Of a DNA stretch of 64,000 bases, positions 23,831 to 35,171 are shown piece after piece. The DNA lies in contig OZ010800.1 in the NCBI GenBank assembly GCA_963932465.1, positions 37,686,352-37,750,351 of the forward strand, read 5' to 3'. This DNA is from Maratus speciosus. Lineage: Eukaryota > Arthropoda > Arachnida > Araneae > Salticidae. Below the pieces are notes generated by a model that saw nothing but the letters and a program-made list of their open reading frames with translations, ran no database searches and was not told the DNA's origin. Position 1 is the first letter of the stretch; each line of letters begins with the position of its first letter. The translations under genes were made by a program, and so were the position numbers.

Positions 23831-26767
23831 TTTTTTGATAAATGGAAAAAAATTATTCCTCGTGCCGACAAAGAATTGAGCTTGCATTCTGGTGTATGTG
23901 AACTTCATTTTGAAAAGGATTTTATTGTGAGAAATTATGAACATATAATTAAAGGTGAAACTGTTACAATACCTAGAGGTAAGCCAATTTTAAAACCTGA
24001 TGCTATTCCTACTATATTTCCAAACCTACCAAGCTATCTATCAGTTTCATTGCCGAAAAAACGAAAATCTCGTGACTGTTCCTCAGTTTCAACTAATATA
24101 ATTTCTGATGAATTATTGCCAGCAAAGAAATATCCTAAAATATCAATAACTCTGAATGATTTAAAAAATGTAAAATTGCCATCAGAATTCTGGAGCATTC
24201 AGATCCCTATTAATGATGGTAAAAGTATAGTATTTCATACAAGTAAGCTTCATTTGTCAGATGACTCTAAGATGCTGGTAACTGAAAAATTAGTTATTGT
24301 GAAAGAAAAGGATTCAGAGCTGTTTACTGAAATATTTTTAAAGGGCCTTAAAGTTGAAGAATACTCAAACATTTTGTCTGTGGATAAGTTTCAAGATCTA
24401 TTGAATACAGTGGACTCTTACAAAATTTGCGAAGGAGCTGGATCAGTTAAAGAGTTCGCTGATATTGCAAGTGGCTTACCTAAACAAAATAGAGTGTATG
24501 GTGAACAAATTTTCAGTGTGAAATGTGGAAAAATATGCAAAGAAAAGATTTGCATATGTTGCAAGTATTTGCGACAACTTATGCTGCATAAAAGATTCCG
24601 CATGAAAATTAAAGTTAAAAAGCAATGCCCAAAATACAAATTAAAGTATTGTAAGGATACTGTGAAGAAATTAAAAAAGAAAGTTGTATCCTTAAAAAAT
24701 GATTTGCGAAGCATGATAAATGAAAATAAACAATTATCAGATGATTACATATCAGAAAGAATTAAAGAGCTTCCCATTAAACAACAACAGATGGTTGAAC
24801 ACTGCTTTAAGGCATCAAAAAGGAAATCGACGAATGGACTGAAGTTCACGCAAAATTGGCTTTTGGAATGTATAATGATGCATATGAAAAGTCCAAAACT
24901 TTATGAACATATTCGGCGTAATAATATTATGTGCTTACCATGCCGTAAAACTATCCGTAAATATATATCGAAATATAATTCAGGGTTTGGATTCAATAGT
25001 AAAACATTTGATGTTATACTTCAAAAAATGAAGGACGTTGACCCCTATTTCAGACGTGGAGGAATCATAATAGACGAAATGAAGTTAACAGAAAAGCTTA
25101 ATGTAAAAAATGGAGGTGAGGTTGATGGTTTTGTTGATATTGGCACGTATACACCTGCAAATATGAAATCAACTCCATCCAATCATGGGCTGATGATTGT
25201 ATTCCAACCATTAGTTGGGAAATGGAGCCAAATACTTGGTGTATTCGCAACCAGCAACAATATAAGTGGAGACCTCTTATCAAAGCTGATTATTGAGGCT
25301 GTAGTTTTGTGTGAAAACTCTGGATTGTTTGTCGATTTTGTTACTTGTGATGCTGCTCAATGGAATAGATCGATGTGGAAACAATTTGGGATATCAGCTT
25401 CATTAGGACAAATTAAAAATAAAATGTGCCACCCTGTTGATGTCTCAAGATATTTATATTTTGTATCAGATTTTCCACACTTGATTAAATGCTTAAGGAA
25501 TATGTTTATAACGAAAGGTTTTGTTCTACCTGAAGGCAAAGCAAAGATAGAACATATTAAAGCAGCTTGGAAGGAGGATTCTTGCAATATTACATTAAAA
25601 GCCATGCCAAAAATTTCCCTTGCTCATCTAAATCCAAACAATTTTGAAAAGATGAGAGTTGGTTATGCCTTTCAACTTTTTAGTTTGGAAGTTGAAAAAG
25701 GCTTATATGTGTACAAAGGTAAAATCGAAACACAATATGGTAACTGTGATGTCACTGCTAAATTTGTTAATAAGATACGGAATGTAATTGATGTCATGAC
25801 TGCAAGATTGCCAAAAAGTAGTTTACGTTTAAATTCAGATAAACATAAAATTCTTTTGGATTTTTTAAATTATTTGAATGAATGGGAAACTATAGCTATT
25901 GCAAACAATAACATTGGTTTTCTTAGTTCAAGTACAGCATCAGGATTGCGTGTTACCATCAAAAGTACACTTGATTTATTAGAATATTTATCAGAAACAG
26001 CAGGCTATAAATATTTGATGACTTCCCGTTTAAGCCAAGATATAATCGAAAATCTATTTGGCATTATACGCCAGTCCTCTGGTTGCAACGATCATCCAAC
26101 TCCATATGAATTTTTAATCACAGTTCAGTGCCTCAGCTTTTATAATTTAGTAAAACCTGTCAAAGGTGGAAATTGTGATGAAGAGGTTATCAATTCATTG
26201 GTTAGTTGTGATGAAGTTGTACCTGAAACACAGATGCTAGAAAAATTTAATGACATTATAAATGTAAATAACTTGAAAGAAGCACAAAGCATAGACTTTG
26301 ATACAGCATATCAAAGTACACCAGAATTTCAGTTACTTTACAATTTTGCTGGATATATAATGAGAAAATGTGTATTGAAAATCAATTGTGACAGTTGCAA
26401 AAATGCTTGCCTTTTAAGTGAGACAAACAGAGACTTTGCTGCTTCTTTAACAAAACATTTTGATAAAGGAGGATTAATGTATGCCTCAAAACCTGTGTTT
26501 AAATTTCTGTACCAGTTGGAAAATATTTTAATTGAATATTTTACTTCTGAAATGCTACACAGGGATAGCATATTGGATATTTCTAAAATAATAATGGAAA
26601 AAGGCGTTAGTCACATTGGATGTTTTCAACATAAACAAACATTAACCATCAGTGTTATAAAATTTTATTTAATGTGCAGACTTCATTTTTATATCAAAGG
26701 AATAAATAAAACCAAAAATACAAATAGTGAGAAAATGAAACATCTGAAGCTTCACAGATTACAATAA
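23732..26767 (+). CDS. THAP-domain P-element-type transposase, 1011 aa
   Basis: A single uninterrupted frame begins at ATG 23732 (MMKKRDSHCF). Residues 9-97 form a THAP zinc finger: C9 and C14 (CFVPGC), W38, C56 and H59 (CELHF) and the closing motif AIPTIF (91-96). A basic, coiled-coil-prone region lies at about 295-345. The catalytic RNase H-like fold shows acidic residues in the expected contexts: D448 (GIIIDEMKL), D540 (VTCDAAQWNR), and E773 (SRLSQDIIENLFGIIR), with DFPHLIKCLRN (580-590) and a GTP-binding-type insertion region between. A late CDSCKNAC motif (885-892) is also typical. This is the P element/THAP9 family, which cuts and pastes DNA using GTP as cofactor. Length and lack of introns or stops fit a possibly functional transposase. 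Confidence 0.93.
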   Translation: MMKKRDSHCFVPGCVTQYKNSKLSIFGVPKNQFFFDKWKKIIPRADKELSLHSGVCELHFEKDFIVRNYEHIIKGETVTIPRGKPILKPDAIPTIFPNLPSYLSVSLPKKRKSRDCSSVSTNIISDELLPAKKYPKISITLNDLKNVKLPSEFWSIQIPINDGKSIVFHTSKLHLSDDSKMLVTEKLVIVKEKDSELFTEIFLKGLKVEEYSNILSVDKFQDLLNTVDSYKICEGAGSVKEFADIASGLPKQNRVYGEQIFSVKCGKICKEKICICCKYLRQLMLHKRFRMKIKVKKQCPKYKLKYCKDTVKKLKKKVVSLKNDLRSMINENKQLSDDYISERIKELPIKQQQMVEHCFKASKRKSTNGLKFTQNWLLECIMMHMKSPKLYEHIRRNNIMCLPCRKTIRKYISKYNSGFGFNSKTFDVILQKMKDVDPYFRRGGIIIDEMKLTEKLNVKNGGEVDGFVDIGTYTPANMKSTPSNHGLMIVFQPLVGKWSQILGVFATSNNISGDLLSKLIIEAVVLCENSGLFVDFVTCDAAQWNRSMWKQFGISASLGQIKNKMCHPVDVSRYLYFVSDFPHLIKCLRNMFITKGFVLPEGKAKIEHIKAAWKEDSCNITLKAMPKISLAHLNPNNFEKMRVGYAFQLFSLEVEKGLYVYKGKIETQYGNCDVTAKFVNKIRNVIDVMTARLPKSSLRLNSDKHKILLDFLNYLNEWETIAIANNNIGFLSSSTASGLRVTIKSTLDLLEYLSETAGYKYLMTSRLSQDIIENLFGIIRQSSGCNDHPTPYEFLITVQCLSFYNLVKPVKGGNCDEEVINSLVSCDEVVPETQMLEKFNDIINVNNLKEAQSIDFDTAYQSTPEFQLLYNFAGYIMRKCVLKINCDSCKNACLLSETNRDFAASLTKHFDKGGLMYASKPVFKFLYQLENILIEYFTSEMLHRDSILDISKIIMEKGVSHIGCFQHKQTLTISVIKFYLMCRLHFYIKGINKTKNTNSEKMKHLKLHRLQ

Positions 26768-26808
26768 AATCTACCTTGGAATAATAGAGTGATAAAATTC
26801 TCTTGTTA

Positions 26809-27496
26809 CACTAGACTAATTCAAATTCGCAATCCTAAAATCCACAGATGTCTAAAATCTGCACATCATCGCAGACGTAAACAATGAAGCTTTCAGTAGG
26901 GGCAAAATTGCAGAATTTTTTAGTTTTATCTAATTCCATATGCATTTTAATATGTAATTGTCAATAATGTGACTGAACTTGTTGTTTTTCATGAAGAAAA
27001 TATAAATTTATTTCTGAAAAAAAAAAAAAAAATCCTAGATATTGTTGTGCTGATAGCACTGGTGTAATCACAATCATTTTAATAAATACATTTATGTATT
27101 AATCAAGCTTTTTTGGTTGTTAAAACTGGCTAAACCTAAAATAAAACTTCCTTAATTTAGGATTTTGATGTGAATTAATAGTAGGTATATACCTTTATGG
27201 GGAAAGTTTCATTGAATAATTCCAGGAAAATGTATCTCATCTTTATTATTATGCATATTTAATTATACATTAATTATTTACTTGATCTTTACTTTTAATA
27301 ATTACTTTTTTTATCATTTTATTTTATTACTTATTTTAATATTTTACTATATTGTAAGCATCATAATTTCAATTGCATTATTGAATTCAAATTACTGTTT
27401 TAAAAATGTAAACAAAGCAATGACCAGAAAACAATAAAATTCTAAAATCTGCACAACCTCTGGTCCCAAGCTTTTCGCATTTGAGGGAGTCCACTG
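26809..27496 (+). mobile_element. Tigger-like MITE, left member of an inverted pair
   Basis: The element runs from CACTAGACTAATTC after TA (26807-26808) to ggagtccactg before TA (27497-27498). Inner ends carry aaaatctgcacatc and cacaacctctggtccc-type motifs. It is homologous, in reverse orientation, to 28023-28638 along its whole length. It starts 41 bp downstream of the transposase stop codon. Confidence 0.72.
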
Positions 27497-27520
27497 TATA
27501 TATATTTTTATAGGTAGTAA

Positions 27521-27920
27521 TAGTCCAAGAGCCGACAGCACAAAATCCTATGTTATCAAGTATAAGAAAAAAACCGTTATTTTATGGAAGAGTATAGAAG
27601 TAGGGGAACCTAATGATCCATATCTGCCAGAAGTGAAGTGGTGCATAAGCCGAAAATTAATACCGCTAGTGGTTGATTCGTAGGTTTAACATTGTGCTTG
27701 TCCTACAACTATCTTCCATGTTTTCATACCTTTGTTTGTAGGACAAACACAGTGATAAGCCTACGAGTCAACCACTGGTTGTATTAATTTTTGGCTTATA
27801 TACCACTTCACTTCCGGCAGACATGGATCATTACATTTCCCTACTTCTACTCTCCCATAAAATAAAGGTTTTTTCTTGTGTTTGATAACATAGGTTTTTG
27901 TACTGTCGGCTCTTGGACTA
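27521..27920. repeat. 400-bp near-perfect palindrome (foldback)
   Basis: The left arm starts tagtccaagagccgacag (27521) and the right arm ends ctgtcggctcttggacta (27920). Arms are about 187 bp each and pair through most of their length, with a loop of about 26 bp around 27710-27740 (ctatcttccatg). There is no ORF. It lies symmetrically between two inverted Tigger-like MITEs. Confidence 0.88.
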
Positions 27921-28022
27921 CAATTGTTTCAGCTTAGTAATATCATGTGAGATATTTTTCTCGCATCATTTAGGTTTCTGCATATATGAAACTCTTCCAC
28001 TTGTGTGTATGTATATATATTA

Positions 28023-28638
28023 TACTCCCTCAAATCCGCACAGGTCGGGACACCAGAGGCTTTGCGGATTTTAGAATTTTGCAGATTTCTGGTCATTGCT
28101 TTGTTTACATTTTTTAAACAGCAATTTGAATGTAATAATGCAATCAAAATTATAAAAAGTAATAAATTAAAAAAAATTTTTAAACTAAAGTTTGAGTGAA
28201 TAATTAATAATGTATAATTAAATATGCATAATAGAAATCAAATGCACATTATCCTTGAATTTTTCAATTGAACTTTCCTCATAAAGGTACACTATTAATT
28301 CACATCAAAATCATAAAGTAATGAAGTTTTATTTCAGGTTTAGCCAGTCTAAATAACCAAAAAAACTTGATTTATACATAAACATATTAGATAAAATGAT
28401 TGTGATTACCACTGATATCAGCAATACTTTAATTTTTTCAGAAATAAATTTATACTTCCTTCATGAAAAATCATGAATTCAGTCATGTTATTGACAATTA
28501 CATATTAAAATATATACAGAATGATATAAAACTAAAAATTCTGTAATTTTGCCCCTACATCTGAACTGAAAGTTTCAATTTTTACATCTGCCTTGATGTG
28601 TAGATTTTAGGCGTTTGCAGATTTAAGGGAGTCTACTG
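28023..28638 (-). mobile_element. Tigger-like MITE, right member of an inverted pair
   Basis: Read on the minus strand from 28638 (CAGTAGACTCCC) it repeats the sequence of 26809-27496, including gtaggggcaaaatt, taatatgtaattgtcaataa and gattttgatgtgaattaatag. TA flanks the right end (28639-28640). The left end is degraded (tactccctcaaatccgc). Confidence 0.72.
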
Positions 28639-28656
28639 TATTTATAAGTAACTGTT

Positions 28657-31600
28657 TCAGCATCGTATATCATGAGGGATATTTTTCTCTCGTTCTTTTT
28701 TGTTTCTGCATATATCAAGCATATATATTTTTACAAGTAACTGTTTTAGCATCGTGTACCATGTATATATATTCATAACTACTGTTTTAGCATTGTGCAT
28801 CATGTGAGATATTTTTCTCGTTCTTTTTGGTTTCTGCATATATGAAACTTTTCCGCTTGTGTATATATTTTTACAAGTAACTGTTTTAGCATCGTGTACC
28901 ATGTATATATATTCATAACTACTGTTTTAGCATCGTGTACCATGTATATATATTCATAACTACTGTTTTAGCATTGTGCATCATGTGAGATATTTTTCTC
29001 GTTCTTTTTGGTTTCTGCATATATGAAACTCTTCCGCTTGTGTATATATTTTTACAAGTAACTGTTTTAGCATCGTGTACCATGTATATATATTCATAAC
29101 TACTGTTTTAGCATTGTGCATCATGTGAGATATTTTTCTCGTTCTTTTTGGTTTCTGCATATATGAAACTCTTCCGCTTGTGTATATATTTTTACAAGTA
29201 ACTGTTTTAGCATCGTGTACCATGTATATATATTCATAACTACTGTTTTAGCATTGTGCATCATGTGAGATATTTTTCTCGTTCTTTTTGGTTTCTGCAT
29301 ATATGAAACTCTTCCGCTTGTGTATATATTTTTACAAGTAACTGTTTTAGCATCGTGTACCATGTATATATATTCATAACTACTGTTTTAGCATTGTGCA
29401 TCATGTGAGATATTTTTCTCGTTCTTTTTGGTTTCTGCATATATGAAACTTTTCCGCTTGTGTATATATTTTTACAAGTAACTGTTTTAGCATCGTGTAC
29501 CATGTATATATATTCATAACTACTGTTTTAGCATCGTGTACCATGTATATATATTCATAACTACTGTTTTAGCATTGTGCATCATGTGAGATATTTTTCT
29601 CGTTCTTTTTGGTTTCTGCATATATGAAACTCTTCTGCTTGTGTATATATTTTTACAAGTAACTGTTTTAGCATCGTGTACCATGTATATATATTCATAA
29701 CTACTGTTTTAGCATTGTGCATCATGTGAGATATTTTTCTCGTTCTTTTTGGTTTCTGCATATATGAAACTCTTCCGCTTGTGTATATATTTTTACAAGT
29801 AACTGTTTTAGCATCGTGTACCATGTATATATATTCATAACTACTGTTTTAGCATTGTGCATCATGTGAGATATTTTTCTCGTTCTTTTTGGTTTCTGCA
29901 TATATGAAACTCTTCCGCTTGTGTATATATTTTTACAAGTAACTGTTTTAGCATCGTGTACCATGTATATATATTCATAACTACTGTTTTAGCATTGTGC
30001 ATCATGTGAGATATTTTTCTCGTTCTTTTTGGTTTCTGCATATATGAAACTTTTCCGCTTGTGTATATATTTTTACAAGTAACTGTTTTAGCATCGTGTA
30101 CCATGTATGGGTTATTCTCTGCAATAGTGCAAAAAGTGCTTCCCAGCCATATAAATGCTCTTAATTTTATTACATTTTTATTTATTTTTATTTTTATTAG
30201 AAGATCTAAACATAGTTTATTAGGGGCAGAAAGTAAAATTTAAAAATAAATAAATTTAGTATTTAAAAATATAATATATATCATGCAAACATCATTCCCT
30301 CACCTTTCCCCCACCTGTACTACCATATTTTATGGCCTATTTCTTTCCATCCAGAAATAAAAATAATTAAAAATACCCTAAGCAAAATAAAGTTCTTATT
30401 TGATACATTACAAAAAATAATAAAAATATTAATTTTTACTATTATTATATAGTCTACTCAATCAATTATATGTTTCCCCATGTTAGACCATCATTCCCTC
30501 ACACATTGCTATTATCTCAAATATCTGCCACTAATGAGCAGCAGCAGTCTAGCATCCTTCACAGAGAAGAAGCTATTTTGAGCACATGTCAGTCCAGCAA
30601 CATAAATTGGTGGTGTAAGATTTTGTTAATTTTACAGAATTTTTTTTTAGTCAGTATATCCGGAAGCGTTTTTATTAGCAGTCATTCCCTCACACAGAAT
30701 ATTATTTTTTTTGTAAATATCAAAAATTTTAATTTTATCATACATTATATATTAAGTGTTTCTCTTAAAGGAAACAGTTTTGATTTCTTCATAATTTTGC
30801 ATTTTCCCCGTACAACTATTAAAAATGTCTTATTTCATCATTCCCTCACTTGTCATTCCCTCACATTTTTTATTTTATTTTTTCCACAAATTTTTATTTT
30901 ATTTTTTTGTTAAGTCAAATTTTTAAAACAATTTCTGTTGCTATTAAAATCTTCAATAATTGTCTGATTTCTTACCATTTATCTAATTTTTATGAAAATT
31001 TACATATGCATCATTCAAGTCAGACTGCTGGCCAAATTTGCAAGTATTGTAGAGAACAACCCGTATATATATTCATAACTACTGTTTTAGCATCGTGTAC
31101 CATGTATATATATTCATAACTACTGTTTTAGCATTGTGCATCATGTGAGATATTTTTCTCGTTCTTTTTAGTTTCTGCATATATGAAACTTTTCCGCTTG
31201 TGTATATATTTTTACAAGTAACTGTTTTAGCATCGTGTACCATGTATATATATTCATAACTACTGTTTTAGCATTGTGCATCATGTGAGATATTTTTCTC
31301 GTTCTTTTTGGTTTCTGCATAAATGAAACTCTTCCGCTTGTGTATATATTTTTACAAGTAACTGTTTTAGCATCGTGTACCATGTATATATATTCATAAC
31401 TACTGTTTTAGCATTGTGCATCATATGAGATATTTTTCTCGTTCTTTTTGGTTTCTGCATATATGAAACTCTTCCGCTTGTGTATATATTTTTACAAGTA
31501 ACTGTTTTAGCATCGTGTACCATGTATATATATTCATAACTACTGTTTTAGCATCATGTACCATGTATATATATTCATAACTACTGTTTTAGCATCGTGT

Positions 31601-33060
31601 ACCATGTATATATATTCATAACTACTGTTTTAGCATCATGTACCATGTATATATATTCATAACTACTGTTTTAGCATTGTGCATCATGTGAGATATTTTT
31701 CTCGTTCTTTTTCGTTTCTGCATATATGAAACTCTTCTGCTTGTGTATATATTTTTACAAGTAACTGTTTTAGCATCGTGTACCATGTATATATATTTAT
31801 AACTACTGTTTTAGCATTTTGCATCATGTGAGATATTTTTCTCGTTCTTTTTGGTTTCTGCATATATGAAACTCTTCTGCTTGTGTATATATTTTTACAA
31901 TTAACTGTTTTAGCATCGTGTACCATGTATATATATTTATAACTACTGTTTTAGCATTTTGCATCATGTGAGATATTTTTCTCATTGTTTTTGGTTTCTG
32001 CATATATGAAACTCTTCTGCTTGTGTATATATTTTTACAAGTAACTGTTTTAGCATCGTGATGTATATATATTCATAACTACTGTTTTAGCATTGTGCAT
32101 CATGTGAGATATTTTTCTCGTTCTTTTTGGTTTCTGCATATATGAAACTCTTCTGCTTGTGTATATATTTTTACAAGTAACTGTTTTAGCATCGTGTACC
32201 ATGTATATATAGTCATAACTACTGTTTTAGCATTGTGCATCATGTGAGATATTTTTCTCGTTCTTTTTGGTTTCTGCATATATGAAACTCTTCTGCTTGT
32301 GTATATATTTTTACAAGTAACTGTTTTAGCATCGTGTACCATGTATATATATTCATAACTACTGTTTTAGCATTGTGCATCATGTGAGATATTTTTCTCA
32401 TTGTTTTTGGCTTCTGCATATATAAAACTCTTCTGCTTGTGTATATATTTTTACAATTCACTGTTTTAGCATCGTGTACCATGTATATATATTTATAACT
32501 ACTGTTTTAGCATTTTGCATCATGTGAGATATTTTTCTCGTTCTTTTTGGTTTCTGCATATATGAAACTCTTCTGCTTGTGTATATATTTTTACAAGCAA
32601 CTGTTTTAGCATCGTGTACCATGTATATATATTTATAACTACTGTTTTAGCATTGTGCATCATGTGAGATATTTTTCTCGTTCTTTTTGGTTTCTGCATA
32701 TATGAAACTCTTCTGCTTGTGTATATATTTTTACAATTAACTGTTTTAGCATCGTGTACCATGTATATATATTTATAACTACTGTTTTAGCATTTTGCAT
32801 CAGGTGAGATATTTTTCTCGTTTTTGGTTTCTGCATATATGAAACTCTTCTGCTTGTGTATATATTTTTAAAAGTAACTGTTTTAGCATCGTGTACCATG
32901 TATATATATTTATAACTACTGTTTTAGCATTGTGCATCATGTGAGATATTTTTCTCTCGTTATTTATGTTTCTGCATATGCGAAACTAATTCACTTGTGT
33001 ATATATTTTCATAAGTAACTCTTTAAGCATTGTGTGTCATGTGAGATATTTTGCTCTTCT
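28657..33060. repeat. Minisatellite, 140-bp unit with 41-bp sub-units
   Basis: The basic unit is 140 bp (for example 28981, 29121, 29261) and contains gcatcatgtgagatattttt, ctcgttctttttggtttc, gaaactcttccgcttgtg and the sub-motif actgttttagcatcgtgtac. Some units have an extra copy of a 41-bp sub-unit (ctactgttttagcatcgtg plus a tatatattcataa spacer), notably four in a row near 31530-31680. Units after 31684 share variants (cttctgcttg, tttataac) that separate them from earlier units. A partial unit also sits at about 27930-28017, to the left of the inverted MITE. The array is interrupted by an inserted element at 30109-31062. The many 80-codon minus-strand ORFs are the same repeat read in frame, not genes. 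Confidence 0.95.
30109..31062. mobile_element. 954-bp DNA element inserted in the minisatellite, 4-bp target duplication
   Basis: Its left terminus GGGTTATTCTCTGCAATA pairs with the right terminus read inward as GGGTTGTTCTCTACAATA. It is flanked by GTAT on both sides (30105-30108, 31063-31066), and deleting it with one GTAT restores a normal minisatellite unit exactly. It encodes no convincing protein. It carries five direct copies of tcattccctcac at 30292, 30491, 30682, 30838 and 30853. The superfamily is uncertain; 4-bp duplications occur in Sola and Ginger, among others. Confidence 0.85.
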
Positions 33061-33125
33061 TATTACTGTACTTAATTTAATTTTTAATAAAGTTTGAATT
33101 TATTTCGTTTGCAAATGCATTTACA

Positions 33126-33276
33126 CATAGCTGCCAAATTTTACGCTTTCTTCCTACCACTAAAATTTTATTGTATATGTTGTGTTATTTAATCGTCAAA
33201 ATATCGTGATTAAGCAAGACGAAAATCTCTTTTACATTTTACTGGTAGAAAGAAAACGTAAAAGTTGGCAGCTATG
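33126..33276. mobile_element. 151-bp MITE, 7-bp target duplication
   Basis: Inverted ends of about 40 bp start catagctgccaa on both sides. They are flanked by the 7-bp direct repeat atttaca (33119-33125 and 33277-33283). There is no coding capacity. Confidence 0.8.
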
Positions 33277-33283
33277 ATTTACA

Positions 33284-33880
33284 TATCTTTATGCAAGCTA
33301 AGCTAGGTTTGAAGAAAACAACAGAAAATTTTGAATGATGGTGCATCATGGATTTCAAATCATGTTATACATAAATGGAAGGGGGGGGGGGCTCAAAGCT
33401 AAAAAAAATATACACATATATATATAAATATGTTTATTTGTTGTTGATGTGGATATTTTACAAATTGATAAATTTAAAAAAGAGTAAAAGGCAGTTCACA
33501 CATCATAAGTATAGGGTGCAATGCTGGAATTGAAATCAAATATATTTTTTCAAAGTTTTGCTAGCAAAAAGTTTTTATTGGAATATAAATGGTATTACAT
33601 TTAAGGCAGCTCTCAAAAGAATATTTTCCCCCCATTCAACAATGTGAAACTTTCTGTTACATTTTGAAACATAAAAGCATGCTACATGCAGGCATGATTA
33701 TTGAGCTGATTTGAAGTTAGTTTTTTATTTTTAGATAAATGAATTACATCTTGAGTTTAAACGATTATTGTCTCAAAGTGGCAGTTTTATTCCTTTTCTT
33801 CACTGCTGTATCATGAAATTATGTTTAAGAAGTTGCCTAAAATATTAGTGGTGTTTTTGTTATGGCTGATTACCTGCATG
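33284..33880. other. AT-rich spacer with a G-run
   Basis: Nothing identified apart from a run of ten G near 33380 and a short tatatata stretch near 33415. Confidence 0.45.
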
Positions 33881-33886
33881 TAGAAA

Positions 33887-35165
33887 CCAAGACTCCCTTA
33901 TCATATTATTTTAGGAAAGTTAGAACATGGATAAGACGGATAAATGCACTAAAGCCATAAACACTTTAAAAAATTGGAAACCTAAAAAAGTTTGGCACAG
34001 ATGTTATATGCCCCATATTGCCGCGATTTTTTCCCGTCGCCAATTTGCGAAAACATCGACAGCATAAACAACAACATCCGGGTTACCATATCAAGCAACA
34101 TAACGACACTTTGGCACCAGTTAAGTACCAGCTGCTTATATGACATTGCCGACAGAAAAAAATCGTGCCATTATGGGGTGTATATGACATCTGTGCAAAA
34201 AGTTTAATAATCACTTAAATTTATATGTGTCCCTTAGCTTTTACCCGAAAAGATAAATCATTGTCATGGTACGATTTTGGTGTTTGTAAATCTTGGTTTG
34301 GGATTCTTCATTAATCGGACCTACAGCCAATTGGCTTATTACAGTATTATGCCTGCTTATTACAGTAAGTGTAGTTTGGCGCAAAAGTAATTTTATTTTT
34401 AAACCGTATAAGTGATACCACATTTTTTCAGCATCGCGCTTTTTGCATCTAACTTTCGCTCTGGAACAGATTACATAAAATTTGCTGATACTACATTATA
34501 TAATAAAAAATCGGTACTTTTCAATCCTTGGTGAGAGAACGAAATTTGGCAACGTAATTTCTGGAAACCTATTCACTGTTTCATATAAAGAAGAAATATT
34601 TTTCAATATTTATACAATTTATTTAATATAAAAAAACAGTTTATCTATTTTTATATACAAATAAGTAAATTGTATATAAAAAACAAGAATAATATCTATA
34701 AATTAAATTTATACATGTAAATTCTTATAAAACAAGCTAACAGTTCATAAATTTTTGTTTTCGTAACTGTTTGTATCATTTGGCAACAAATCTCACTTTT
34801 TGAAGCCCGAATTGCGCCAAGATTAAAAGAAAAAAAATCGCAAAGGCTGACTGAAAAAGTACCAATAAATCTTGCATTTAAATCTTCATTTTCAACATTT
34901 TTAAAAGCCAGAAAATAATTGTGTGAAATAATTTGATTTTAAGTATTTATTTTAGTAGAATTCAAAAAATATTTTTTAATGTAAATAACACAATATTTTC
35001 CATTTTTCACTATACATTTATTTACGCAGTATTACCAGTAGTATGCACCAGGTGGCGTAACTTACGGGCCAAAGTCAGTTTGTAAGTTGGCAATTATCGG
35101 TGACAATTTCACCCATAGACTTTCACCGGATTGTCAAGTCTGATAATATGATAAGGGAGTCTTGG
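33887..35165. mobile_element. 1279-bp DNA element, 23-bp termini, 6-bp target duplication
   Basis: The termini are perfect 23-bp inverted repeats (33887-33909 and 35143-35165), beginning ccaagactcccttatcat. They are flanked by TAGAAA on both sides (33881-33886 and 35166-35171). A 6-bp duplication is uncommon, so I leave the superfamily open. The interior has no transposase frame; 34241-34423 (minus) and 33992-34207 (plus) look random. Confidence 0.88.
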
Positions 35166-35171
35166 TAGAAA

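Noticed and set aside
28657..32899. Many 79-81-codon minus-strand ORFs with nearly identical protein sequence
   Set aside because: They overlap each other at 140-bp steps and are simply the minisatellite read in a frame without stops; start and stop both come from the repeat unit.
28657..33060. CRISPR-like regular spacing
   Set aside because: Whole units repeat without unique spacers, the unit is 140 bp and the context is eukaryotic, so this is a minisatellite.
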